Assembly: GCA_903925705.1 (NCBI GenBank)
Contig: CAIYGJ010000199.1
Coordinates: 1 to 10,816 of the forward strand
From: an uncultured Actinomycetes bacterium
GTDB taxonomy: Bacteria > Actinomycetota > Actinomycetes > S36-B12 > UBA5976
Length of the DNA: 10,816 nucleotides
Direction: 5' to 3'
The notes below the pieces were generated by a model. That model saw only the letters and a list, made by a program, of their open reading frames with translations, searched no databases and was not told where the DNA came from. Positions 1 through 5,660 of this stretch are shown here, one piece after another (the stretch's first letter is position 1; the number at the start of each line of letters is the position of its first letter). The position numbers and the translations under genes were made by a program.

Positions 1-72
1 CCAATTGATGCTCTCATCATCGGTTCGATAGATGAGGACTCTAAGAGTTCTGGGAAGCACAGCGCTTCCTAG
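1..72 (+). CDS. C-terminal end of probable BMC-P (CcmL/EutN-type) shell vertex protein, partial
   Basis: Frame 1 is open from the window edge to a TAG at 70-72 and encodes 23 residues beginning PIDALIIGSIDE. The pattern P-[IV]-D-x-x-[IV]-[IV]-[GA]-x-[IV]-D is what one expects at the last beta strand of the pentameric CcmL/EutN/BMC-P family, followed by a short variable tail (DSKSSGKHSAS). BMC-P proteins form the pentamers that close the vertices of a microcompartment shell. The next gene downstream is a BMC-H shell gene 82 bases away in the same direction, so a vertex gene here fits. Only a short tail is visible, so the assignment rests on this motif plus context and could be wrong. Confidence 0.6.
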   Translation, partial: PIDALIIGSIDEDSKSSGKHSAS

Positions 73-117
73 TACACCGCCTGGGAAATCAGGTATGAAG
101 AACAGTAATAACCGAAA

Positions 118-133
118 GCAAACAACCGTTTGC
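118..133. repeat. Perfect inverted repeat upstream of the BMC-H gene (possible operator)
   Basis: GCAAAC-AACC-GTTTGC is a perfect 6-bp inverted repeat with a 4-base spacer. It ends 21 bases before the BMC-H start and 11 bases before its AGGAGAA ribosome binding site (144-150), inside the 82-base gap after the preceding shell gene. It could be a regulator site or a small mRNA hairpin in the leader of the most highly expressed shell gene. No clear -10/-35 pair is seen beside it, so its function is open. Confidence 0.35.
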
Positions 134-154
134 AATCACAAATAGGAGAAAGAT

Positions 155-439
155 ATGTCAAGCAACGCACTGGGCTTGATCGAGACTAAGGGATATGTAG
201 CCGCTGTAGCTGCTGCAGATGCCATGGTTAAGGCAGCCAATGTAACTATTGTTGCGCGTGAAGAAGTTGGCGACGGCCTTGTGGCTGTAGTCATCGTGGG
301 TGATGTCGGCGCAGTTAAAGCTGCAACCGACGCAGGTGCCGAAGCAGTTAACCAAGTTGGCGAACTAGTTTCACAGCACGTGATTCCACGTCCACATGCA
401 GAACTAAGTAAGTACTTCAAAGTAGGCGAGTCCGCGTGA
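155..439 (+). CDS. BMC-H hexameric microcompartment shell protein (PduA/CcmK-like)
   Basis: This 94-residue protein is a single-domain BMC (Pfam PF00936-type) protein that would form the hexagonal tiles of a microcompartment facet. It aligns almost without gaps to PduA: LGLIETKG at 6-13, AADAMVKAANV at 20-30, pore loop VGDG at 38-41, GDVGAVKAATDAG at 49-61 and HVIPRPH at 75-81. The edge lysine K26 and R79, both important for hexamer-hexamer contacts in PduA, are kept. The pore region differs: PduA has K37 and S40, whereas this protein has E37 and D40, making the pore entrance acidic. A strong AGGAGAA site at 144-150 lies 4 bases before the ATG, fitting a high-abundance shell component. Its stop overlaps the next gene's start by 4 bases. 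Confidence 0.95.
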   Translation: MSSNALGLIETKGYVAAVAAADAMVKAANVTIVAREEVGDGLVAVVIVGDVGAVKAATDAGAEAVNQVGELVSQHVIPRPHAELSKYFKVGESA

Positions 440-1092
440 GTGCGGGCCCGCTCGTAGCGGGGCCCGAACTTCGCGTCTACTTGCTTGTTGAAGATCTTCA
501 GCAGCAATTTGCTGCTTACATGAGCACACCGACGCGAGCCCGGGGTTACCCGCCTTACGGTGGCCAGCATTCGCTGATCATTGAGGTGGCACCCGGGCTT
601 GCGATCGAGCGAGTAATTGATTTAGCGCTGAAGTCGGTACCTGAAGTTGAGCCTGGCATTTTGTTCGTAGAACGCCAGTTTGGTGTCCTAGAAGTTCATG
701 CTTCCGACATTGAACTCGTTAAGCGTGCAGGTCAGGCGATCCTTGATGGCATTAAGGCATCTGCTGCCGATCAATTGCGTCCGCGGATTCTTTACAGCGA
801 CATCATTGAAAACATAACTGATCAGCACGCCATCATTCTCAATCGAAATCGGCAAGCCTCAATGGTTATGCCTGGTGAATCCTTGTTGGTTTATGAAATG
901 ACACCAGCATTGTTTGCAACTGTGGCAGCTAATGAAGCTGAAAAAGTTGCGCCAGACGTGACTTTGGTTGATGTTCAAATGATTGGTGCTGCAGGACGGG
1001 TTTACATGAGTGGCTCAACCGAAAGTGTCACTAAAGCTCGCGATGCAATAACTAAGGCTCTTGAGTCTGTAGTTGGACGAGATCAAGGTTAA
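436..1092 (+). CDS. BMC-T tandem-domain trimeric shell protein, probably circularly permuted
   Basis: The 218-residue protein is twice the length of a BMC domain and has two similar halves, roughly 11-108 and 115-215. Each half opens with a strand-helix segment (RVYLLVEDLQQQF; RILYSDIIENITDQ), continues with a core strand and helix (SLIIEVAPGLAIERVIDLAL; LLVYEMTPALFATVAANEA), and ends with VLEVHASDIELVKRA or VYMSGSTESVTKA. Having the normally C-terminal strand-helix element first indicates the permuted BMC-T topology. Such proteins form pseudohexameric trimers. E79-R80 (in FVERQFG) resembles the Glu-Arg pair that gates the pore of CsoS1D, so an openable pore is plausible. It starts with GTG inside the BMC-H stop (GTGA, 4-base overlap) and has only a weak GGCGAG upstream, so translation is probably coupled and lower than that of BMC-H. 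A BMC-T is part of the known mycobacterial RMM shell set. Confidence 0.88.
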   Translation: MSAGPLVAGPELRVYLLVEDLQQQFAAYMSTPTRARGYPPYGGQHSLIIEVAPGLAIERVIDLALKSVPEVEPGILFVERQFGVLEVHASDIELVKRAGQAILDGIKASAADQLRPRILYSDIIENITDQHAIILNRNRQASMVMPGESLLVYEMTPALFATVAANEAEKVAPDVTLVDVQMIGAAGRVYMSGSTESVTKARDAITKALESVVGRDQG

Positions 1093-1123
1093 ACATTTTT
1101 CTTCCCCGAAAGTGACATAACCA

Positions 1124-1141
1124 TTTGGCAATTAGGCCAAA
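1124..1141. repeat. Inverted repeat in the gap between BMC-T and kinase genes
   Basis: TTTGGC-AATTAG-GCCAAA is a perfect 6-bp inverted repeat with a 6-base spacer, in the 74-base gap upstream of the kinase gene. No run of T follows, so it is not a standard terminator. It could be an mRNA processing or stabilising hairpin, or a protein site; chance is not excluded. Confidence 0.25.
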
Positions 1142-1166
1142 ATAAGGATGTTGGCAGGAGAGTTAA

Positions 1167-2156
1167 ATGAGTGGGTATTCAAACGAACCTGCAAAGTTGC
1201 ATGAGTTCGCGGTAGATGCGGTTGCGAAGTTTGGGTATCCAAAAGATTCCAAGATTTCGCTGCTGAACATTTCAGAGAATGCCACTTTTAAGGTCACTGA
1301 TAGCACTTCCGGGATTGACACGATTTTGCGGATCCATCGGCCGTTTTATCACACGAAACAAGCGATCCAAAGTGAGTTGGACTGGGTGGAGGCACTGCGC
1401 GAAGTCCAGCTTGTTAGAACACCGGCTGTCTTGCCATCAGGTTCAGGCGAGCAAGTAACTCTTGCTGAGGATTCCACCGGTGAACAACGCCATGCTGTCA
1501 TGTTTGAATTCATGCCCGGCGTGGAACCAACCGAAGATCGGTTAGTTGATGACTTCAAAACCCTTGGCGCAATAACTGCGCGACTCCATGACCATGCAAA
1601 ACAATGGAGTTCACCAAGTCATTTTTCGAGGTTCACTTGGGATTTTCAAACAGCGCTTGGCCCCAACGGACATTGGGGATCTTGGCGTGACGGACTTGCA
1701 ATGGGACCAAGTGAACTTGAAATTCTTGGCAGACTTTCTGACACCCTCAACACTCGTTTGGAAAGATTTGGAAAGAGCAAAGATCGATTCGGTCTTGTGC
1801 ATGCTGATATGCGGCTAGCCAATTTATTGGTCGCAGGTAGCGACGTTACCGTTATCGATTTTGATGACTGCGGGCTTAGCTGGTTCATGTATGACTTGGG
1901 TTCATCCGTGTCGTTCATCGAAGACCATCCATTGATCCCTGATATGACCGCATCCTGGGTAGATGGCTACCGCAGCGTTGCGGAATTGAGCAGCGAAGAG
2001 GAAGCAGAACTTCCAACATTTATTATGTTCCGCCGCCTGCTGTTGGTGGCATGGGTTGGTTCGCATCAAGACACTGATACCGGTAAAGAAATGGGATCCA
2101 ACTTCACCAAAGTTAGTTGTGAATTGGCCGAAAACTACCTATCAAAGTTTGCATAA
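1167..2156 (+). CDS. APH-fold small-molecule phosphotransferase, putative amino-alcohol kinase of the BMC pathway
   Basis: This 329-residue protein belongs to the aminoglycoside phosphotransferase/choline kinase-like fold. The catalytic loop is HADMRLAN (H212, D214 catalytic base, N219), and the metal-binding motif is DFDD (D231, D233), both at the expected places in the C-lobe. The N-lobe has NATFKV at 38-43 and an LRIHRP strand at 54-59 likely carrying nucleotide-binding residues. In RMM-type BMC loci a kinase of this family is thought to phosphorylate 1-amino-2-propanol so that a PLP phospholyase can release propanal; that role here is inferred from neighbours. AGGAGAG at 1156-1162 supports the ATG. 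It sits in line with the shell genes and 43 bases before the SDR. The substrate could instead be another amino alcohol or hydroxy compound. Confidence 0.85.
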   Translation: MSGYSNEPAKLHEFAVDAVAKFGYPKDSKISLLNISENATFKVTDSTSGIDTILRIHRPFYHTKQAIQSELDWVEALREVQLVRTPAVLPSGSGEQVTLAEDSTGEQRHAVMFEFMPGVEPTEDRLVDDFKTLGAITARLHDHAKQWSSPSHFSRFTWDFQTALGPNGHWGSWRDGLAMGPSELEILGRLSDTLNTRLERFGKSKDRFGLVHADMRLANLLVAGSDVTVIDFDDCGLSWFMYDLGSSVSFIEDHPLIPDMTASWVDGYRSVAELSSEEEAELPTFIMFRRLLLVAWVGSHQDTDTGKEMGSNFTKVSCELAENYLSKFA

Positions 2157-2199
2157 TAAGAAGAACCTTCGATAACTCGTTAGGAAACTAGGAGAGAGC

Positions 2200-2982
2200 A
2201 TGTTTACTTCAATAAGTGGGTATTCCGTAATTGTTACTGGCGGCACTAAAGGCATCGGTAAAGGCATTGCCCGCGTGTTTGCAAAAGCTGGAGCAAATGT
2301 CCTGATTACTGGTCGCGACGAGGCGAGCGCTATGTCGGCCTGTTCAGAATTGACGGCATTGGGTGGCGGAACAGTTACCTACTTATTGGCCGAAGTAAGC
2401 AGCAAAGCAGATTGCGATCGCGTTGCAGCAACTGCGATTGAACGCAATGGTGGCATAGATGTTCTCTGCGCGAATGCGGGAATTTTTCCAGATTCCAAAT
2501 TGGCAACAATGTCTGAGGCTGACATGGATTTAGTTTTTGGAACAAACGTGAAAGGAACAATGCTTTCCGTGCAAGCTTGCTTACCTGCATTAGAGAAGTC
2601 CGGTCACGGTCGAATAGTTCTGACGTCTTCTATTACCGGTCCAATTACCGGTTTTCCAGGCTGGTCTCATTACGGTGCTAGCAAAGCCGCTCAACTTGGA
2701 TTTATGAGAACTGCTGCTATTGAACTTGCGCCTAAAGGCATAACGGTGAATGCAGTGTTACCGGGAAACATTGCCACCGAAGGACTTGCGGACATGGGTC
2801 CGGAATATCGCAAGGCCATGGAAGCTTCCGTCCCACAAGGTCGTTTAGGCGAAGTTGATGACATTGGAAATGCTGCATTGTTTTTCGCAACAAAAGAAGC
2901 CGCGTATGTCACAGGACAAGCCCTAGTCATTGATGGTGGCCAGATTCTGCCAGAATCACTTGCCGCATTGGAAGCAATGTAA
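2200..2982 (+). CDS. Short-chain dehydrogenase/reductase, putative 1-amino-2-propanol dehydrogenase of the BMC locus
   Basis: A classical SDR of 260 residues. The nucleotide-binding TGGTKGIG lies at 13-20, the NAG motif at 92-94, the structural/catalytic Asn at N116, a serine pair at S143-S144, and the YxxxK dyad at Y158 and K162. An arginine at the end of the second beta strand (TGR, R39) with no acidic residue suggests a preference for NADP(H), though this is only a guide. RMM loci carry an SDR characterised in a mycobacterium as an S-1-amino-2-propanol dehydrogenase, interconverting amino alcohol and aminoacetone; position next to shell and kinase genes supports that role here. The C-terminus extends past the usual DGG strand with LPESLAALEAM, a short amphipathic tail. 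AGGAGAG (2190-2196) supports the start. Other SDR activities cannot be excluded. Confidence 0.85.
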   Translation: MFTSISGYSVIVTGGTKGIGKGIARVFAKAGANVLITGRDEASAMSACSELTALGGGTVTYLLAEVSSKADCDRVAATAIERNGGIDVLCANAGIFPDSKLATMSEADMDLVFGTNVKGTMLSVQACLPALEKSGHGRIVLTSSITGPITGFPGWSHYGASKAAQLGFMRTAAIELAPKGITVNAVLPGNIATEGLADMGPEYRKAMEASVPQGRLGEVDDIGNAALFFATKEAAYVTGQALVIDGGQILPESLAALEAM

Positions 2983-2997
2983 CTGCTATCTAGTTAC
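2979..2997. promoter_or_regulatory. Inverted repeat touching the putative promoter of the HutC-type GntR gene (possible autoregulatory operator)
   Basis: GTAACT-N7-AGTTAC is a perfect 6-bp inverted repeat that spans the stop codon of the SDR gene and overlaps the likely -10 box (TACTGT, 2995-3000) of the regulator that follows. Its position is what one would expect for autorepression, but it does not match the usual HutC consensus (GT-N-TA-N-AC), so the link to the regulator is tentative. Confidence 0.3.
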
Positions 2998-3000
2998 TGT
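2995..3000 (+). promoter_or_regulatory. Putative -10 box for a leaderless GntR transcript
   Basis: TACTGT fits the actinobacterial -10 pattern TAnnnT and ends 6 bases before the GTG at 3007, so transcription would begin at or next to the start codon. No Shine-Dalgarno sequence precedes this GTG, supporting a leaderless message. No convincing -35 box is seen. Read-through from the BMC operon is also possible because the gap is only 24 bases. Confidence 0.4.
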
Positions 3001-3006
3001 TGAGTT

Positions 3007-3798
3007 GTGAGCGCAAACGAAGCTGACTTAGGTCGCACTGCTGAAGAAGTTCGTCAGCGTATCTTGGCCCAAATAAGTTCTGGCCAGTTGCGCGCGGGAC
3101 AAAAACTTGGTGCCGAAAGAGATCTAGCAAGCGAATATCAAGTAAGTCGCTCTACGTTGAGACTGGCTCTCACTGCGCTAGAAGAAACTGGCGTAGTTCG
3201 TCGTTTACCTGGACGCGGTGGCGGAACTTTTGTATCTCCTGAAAAAATTGATCGAGATCTATCGCAAATTGTTGGTGTTCCTTCGTTACTTCGTGGGCAA
3301 GGTTTTACTGCAGGTACCAAATTGATTAGTGCCTCAGTTGTGCCGGCTGATGCGAAGACACAGCACGCACTGGGATTATCTGAAGGCGAACACATATTTG
3401 ATGTAGTGCGAATTCGTCTTGCCGACAGCATTCCGATTTCACTTGAACATGCACGGTTTCCGGCAGAAATGTTTCCAGGTTTACTCGAACGGCCGCTTGG
3501 AAACTCACTCTATGAACTTTTAAGTAAGCATTATGAAACCACTCCAGATGAAGCTGTAGAACAAATCGACTTGGTAAATGCAACTTTGGATGAAGCCAGA
3601 ATTCTTGAAGTTCCACTAGGCGCACCGCTACTCGCGGTCACCCGAACCACCAGGGATACCAAAGGTCGCAAGATTGAATATTCACACGATTTGTTCCGTG
3701 GCGATCGAACCCGAATTACGGTTCGAACAAAGGGGCGGCCAGCAACTCCTGACCAACCTGGCGAACGTGGCAGAACCGTTGAACTAAAAGAGATTTAG
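3007..3798 (+). CDS. GntR-family transcriptional regulator, HutC subfamily (UTRA effector domain)
   Basis: This 263-residue protein has an N-terminal GntR winged helix at about 11-77 (RQRILAQISSGQLRAGQKL, then ERDLASEYQVSRSTLRLAL as the helix-turn-helix, and a GGGTFVS wing). It is followed by a UTRA ligand-binding domain at about 95-242: LLRGQGF, EHIFDVVRIRLADSIPIS, LYELLSKHY, GAPLLAVTRTT and YSHDLFRGDR. UTRA domains bind small acids, sugars or amines. RMM BMC loci often carry a GntR regulator, so this is a good candidate for the pathway-specific switch of the shell/enzyme operon. The start is GTG with no ribosome binding site; the helix-turn-helix begins soon after, so the start cannot be much later. 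The C-terminal 20 residues (ATPDQPGERGRTVELKEI) look like a loose tail. Effector unknown. Confidence 0.9.
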   Translation: MSANEADLGRTAEEVRQRILAQISSGQLRAGQKLGAERDLASEYQVSRSTLRLALTALEETGVVRRLPGRGGGTFVSPEKIDRDLSQIVGVPSLLRGQGFTAGTKLISASVVPADAKTQHALGLSEGEHIFDVVRIRLADSIPISLEHARFPAEMFPGLLERPLGNSLYELLSKHYETTPDEAVEQIDLVNATLDEARILEVPLGAPLLAVTRTTRDTKGRKIEYSHDLFRGDRTRITVRTKGRPATPDQPGERGRTVELKEI

Positions 3799-3828
3799 GG
3801 CCTAAGCGGGCTACCAGATCCCTGTTAC

Positions 3829-3846
3829 AAGATTGGATACAATCTT
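3829..3846. promoter_or_regulatory. Palindromic operator candidate for an FCD-type GntR regulator, over the CoA-transferase promoter
   Basis: AAGATTG-GATA-CAATCTT is a perfect 7-bp inverted repeat with a 4-base centre. Its core ATTGGATACAAT closely resembles the TTGTATACAA-type palindromes bound by FCD-subfamily GntR repressors. It covers the -10 box TACAAT (3838-3843) of the CoA-transferase gene, so bound protein would block RNA polymerase. The second gene of this transcript is itself an FCD-type GntR regulator, giving a classic autorepression layout. I saw no second full copy in the window. Confidence 0.65.
3838..3843 (+). promoter_or_regulatory. -10 box of a leaderless promoter for the CoA-transferase/FCD-regulator pair
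   Basis: TACAAT is a near-consensus -10 hexamer ending 6 bases before the ATG at 3850. With that spacing the transcript begins at the A of the ATG. No Shine-Dalgarno sequence lies upstream of this ATG. A -35 box is not recognisable at the usual distance, as is common in actinobacterial promoters. Confidence 0.6.
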
Positions 3847-3849
3847 CAC

Positions 3850-4959
3850 ATGGGCCCATTAGACGGAATAGTTGTTGCCGACTTCACTCGAGTTTTGGCT
3901 GGCCCATACGCAACTATGCTGCTTGGCGACATGGGCGCCACTGTAGTTAAAGTCGAACGTCCAGAAGTCGGCGACGACACGCGGCACTGGGGTCCGCCTT
4001 ACGACGCAGCTGGCAGAGCCACTTACTTTGAATCGGTAAATCGTAATAAGACATCCGTTGCAATAGATATGACAAACCCAGCTGGAATTGCGGAAGCTCA
4101 CGAACTCATAAAGCGCGCGGATATCGTCATCCACAATTTCCCGCTAAGTAATAGCGAAAAATTTGGCTTAGATTATGAATCCGTCAAGACTTTAAAGTCA
4201 GACGTTATTTATTGCTCAATAACCGGATTTGGATCAGGTGTTGGGGCGGCAATGCCAGGCTATGACTTACTGGTTCAGGCTATGGGTGGCTTGATGAGCG
4301 TTACTGGACCGGCACCAGGTGAACCAACAAAGGTTGGCGTCGCACTTGTAGATGTAATTACGGGAATGCATGCCACGATCGGTTTACTTGCAGCACTTAA
4401 TCATCGAAATGTAACGGGCGAAGGCCAAGAAATTGAAGTGAACCTTTTATCATCTTTGCTATCCGCAATGGTGAATCAAGCCAGCTCTTATGTTTCTGGA
4501 GGTGTTGTTCCTGGAATTCTAGGAAATGCACACCCTTCAATTAGCCCATACGAGGTGTACCAAACTTCAGATCGACCAATAGTTGTTGCAGTAGGAAATG
4601 ATGGACAGTTTGCAAAACTTTGCCACGAACTTGGAATTCCAGAAGTTGCAACTAATGCAAAATATGAAACTAATCCAGATCGTGTCGCTAATCGCGTTGA
4701 GTTGAATGATTTGTTGGTAAAACAATTCTTAGGTAACGGCGCCGATCATTGGTGGAAGTTACTTTCGAACGCAGGAGTTCCATGCGGTCCAATTAATTCG
4801 ATTTCGGAAGCATTCGCGCTCGCTGAGTCTTTGGAATTAAATCCAATCATTACGATCGATCAAGAAGGCGAAGAACGTAAGCAAGTTGCTAACCCAATTA
4901 CATTTTCAAAAACTCCAGTTCGTTACGCCGTAGCGCCACCAAGTTTGGATGAAGAATGA
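3850..4959 (+). CDS. Class III CoA-transferase (CaiB/BaiF/Frc family)
   Basis: The 369-residue protein shows the family hallmarks from its first residues: GIVVADFTRVLAGPYAT (6-22), LGDMGATVVKVERP (25-38), NRNKTSVAIDM (64-74), GLDYE and ITGFG (124-128), and the catalytic aspartate D168 in VALVDVITG, equivalent to D169 of formyl-CoA transferase. Members move CoA between carboxylic acids through an acyl-aspartate and form interlocked dimers. The usual length is 380-430, so this is slightly short but not truncated in motifs. Its acids cannot be read from sequence. It follows the BMC genes and is joined to an FCD regulator (4-base ATGA overlap), so it may handle the acyl-CoA or acid released by the compartment, or an unrelated acid. 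Such a gene is not a standard RMM core component. Confidence 0.9.
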   Translation: MGPLDGIVVADFTRVLAGPYATMLLGDMGATVVKVERPEVGDDTRHWGPPYDAAGRATYFESVNRNKTSVAIDMTNPAGIAEAHELIKRADIVIHNFPLSNSEKFGLDYESVKTLKSDVIYCSITGFGSGVGAAMPGYDLLVQAMGGLMSVTGPAPGEPTKVGVALVDVITGMHATIGLLAALNHRNVTGEGQEIEVNLLSSLLSAMVNQASSYVSGGVVPGILGNAHPSISPYEVYQTSDRPIVVAVGNDGQFAKLCHELGIPEVATNAKYETNPDRVANRVELNDLLVKQFLGNGADHWWKLLSNAGVPCGPINSISEAFALAESLELNPIITIDQEGEERKQVANPITFSKTPVRYAVAPPSLDEE

Positions 4960-5603
4960 GTGAATCCGTAACGGCGCAAGAGACCGTATTGCGCGAACTC
5001 CGCGTACTAATTGCCTCAGGAGAACTTGAGCCCGGTCAACAGGTGATTCAGGATTCACTTGCAGCAAGTCTTGGCGTTAGTCGAGTGCCATTGCGTGAAG
5101 CTCTGAAAGTACTAGAGGGCGAAGGTCAAGTTACATATCATCCACATCGTGGTTATTTTGTTGCAGATCTAAGCGTTGAGGATTTGGTAGAGGTTTATCG
5201 AATTCGCTCACTTCTTGAAGATGAAGCAATTCGAGTTGGTGTGCCATTACTTACTGACGAAGACATTGAGTATCTCGAAGACATTTTGAATGATGTAGAA
5301 GCTGCTGCTAAATCTCAGGACGTATCAGCAGTAACGGCGGCAAACCGAAGATTTCACTTCGCACTTTTTGAAGCCAGCAATATGCCACGATTAGTGCGCC
5401 TAATTAAGAATCAATGGGATGCAACCGACGCTTATCGCGGTGTCTATTTTGCAGCAGCCACAAACCTTGCCCACATGAATCAAGAGCACCGAACGATGAT
5501 TCAGGCGCTTAAGGCCAGAGACGTGGAAAAGTCCATTGCACTTCAGGCAGCCCATCGAGAAAACTCGGTATCGGTCGTTAGTCAGGTCATTAAGAAACCT
5601 TAA
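4956..5603 (+). CDS. GntR-family transcriptional regulator, FadR/FCD subfamily
   Basis: The 215-residue protein has a GntR winged helix at about 8-71 (VLRELRVLIASGELEPGQ, then DSLAASLGVSRVPLREALKVLE, and HRGYFVA wing) and an all-helical FCD effector domain at about 75-205. FCD domains often bind a metal and a carboxylic acid using one Asp/Asn and three His; candidates here are N130, H134 (NRRFH), H178 (EHRTM) and H200 (AAHRENS), with Asn in place of the more common Asp. Its ATG overlaps the CoA-transferase stop (ATGA at 4956-4959), so the two are co-translated. It probably represses its own transcript through the palindrome at 3829-3846, with a carboxylate or acyl compound as likely inducer. 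That target is inferred. Confidence 0.92.
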   Translation: MSESVTAQETVLRELRVLIASGELEPGQQVIQDSLAASLGVSRVPLREALKVLEGEGQVTYHPHRGYFVADLSVEDLVEVYRIRSLLEDEAIRVGVPLLTDEDIEYLEDILNDVEAAAKSQDVSAVTAANRRFHFALFEASNMPRLVRLIKNQWDATDAYRGVYFAAATNLAHMNQEHRTMIQALKARDVEKSIALQAAHRENSVSVVSQVIKKP

Positions 5604-5646
5604 GCATTTTATGGTGGGGGATTTCCTTAATTTGCAAGGCTTTCGC

Positions 5647-5652
5647 TATTCT
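5647..5652 (+). promoter_or_regulatory. Putative -10 box for a leaderless argS-lysA transcript
   Basis: TATTCT fits TAnnnT and ends 8 bases before the argS ATG, so the transcript would start at or within a base or two of that codon. No ribosome binding site is near the ATG. A TTGCAA at 5632-5637 is too close (9-base spacer) to be its -35 box. The 57-base gap after the FCD regulator shows no hairpin with a T tract, so read-through from the regulator operon is possible. Confidence 0.4.
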
Positions 5653-5660
5653 TACTTTGT

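Noticed and set aside
73..154. Small peptide beginning at the ATG near 95
   Set aside because: It would be about 16 codons, ends inside the BMC-H ribosome binding site, has no ribosome binding site of its own and resembles nothing known.
136..570. Long open frame on the - strand opposite the BMC-H and BMC-T genes
   Set aside because: It is rich in Ala, Thr and Ser, has no recognisable domain, and lies opposite clearly conserved shell genes; it is an antisense shadow of Ala-rich codons.
1588..1818. 76-codon open frame within the kinase gene
   Set aside because: It lies inside the APH catalytic region in another frame, with no motif of its own.
3799..3828. GC-rich stretch after the HutC-type regulator as a terminator
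   Set aside because: GGGCCTAAGCGGGC does not form a stable stem and is not followed by a T run.
1..5603. BMC block as a recent mobile insertion
   Set aside because: No integrase, transposase, tRNA, flanking repeat or visible change in base composition was found compared with argS-lysA-hom. Older transfer cannot be ruled out.
5604..5660. Possible terminator or tRNA-Arg ahead of argS
   Set aside because: The gap is only 57 bases; no cloverleaf fits and no GC-rich hairpin with a T tract is present. TTAAG/CTTAA is too weak a pair.
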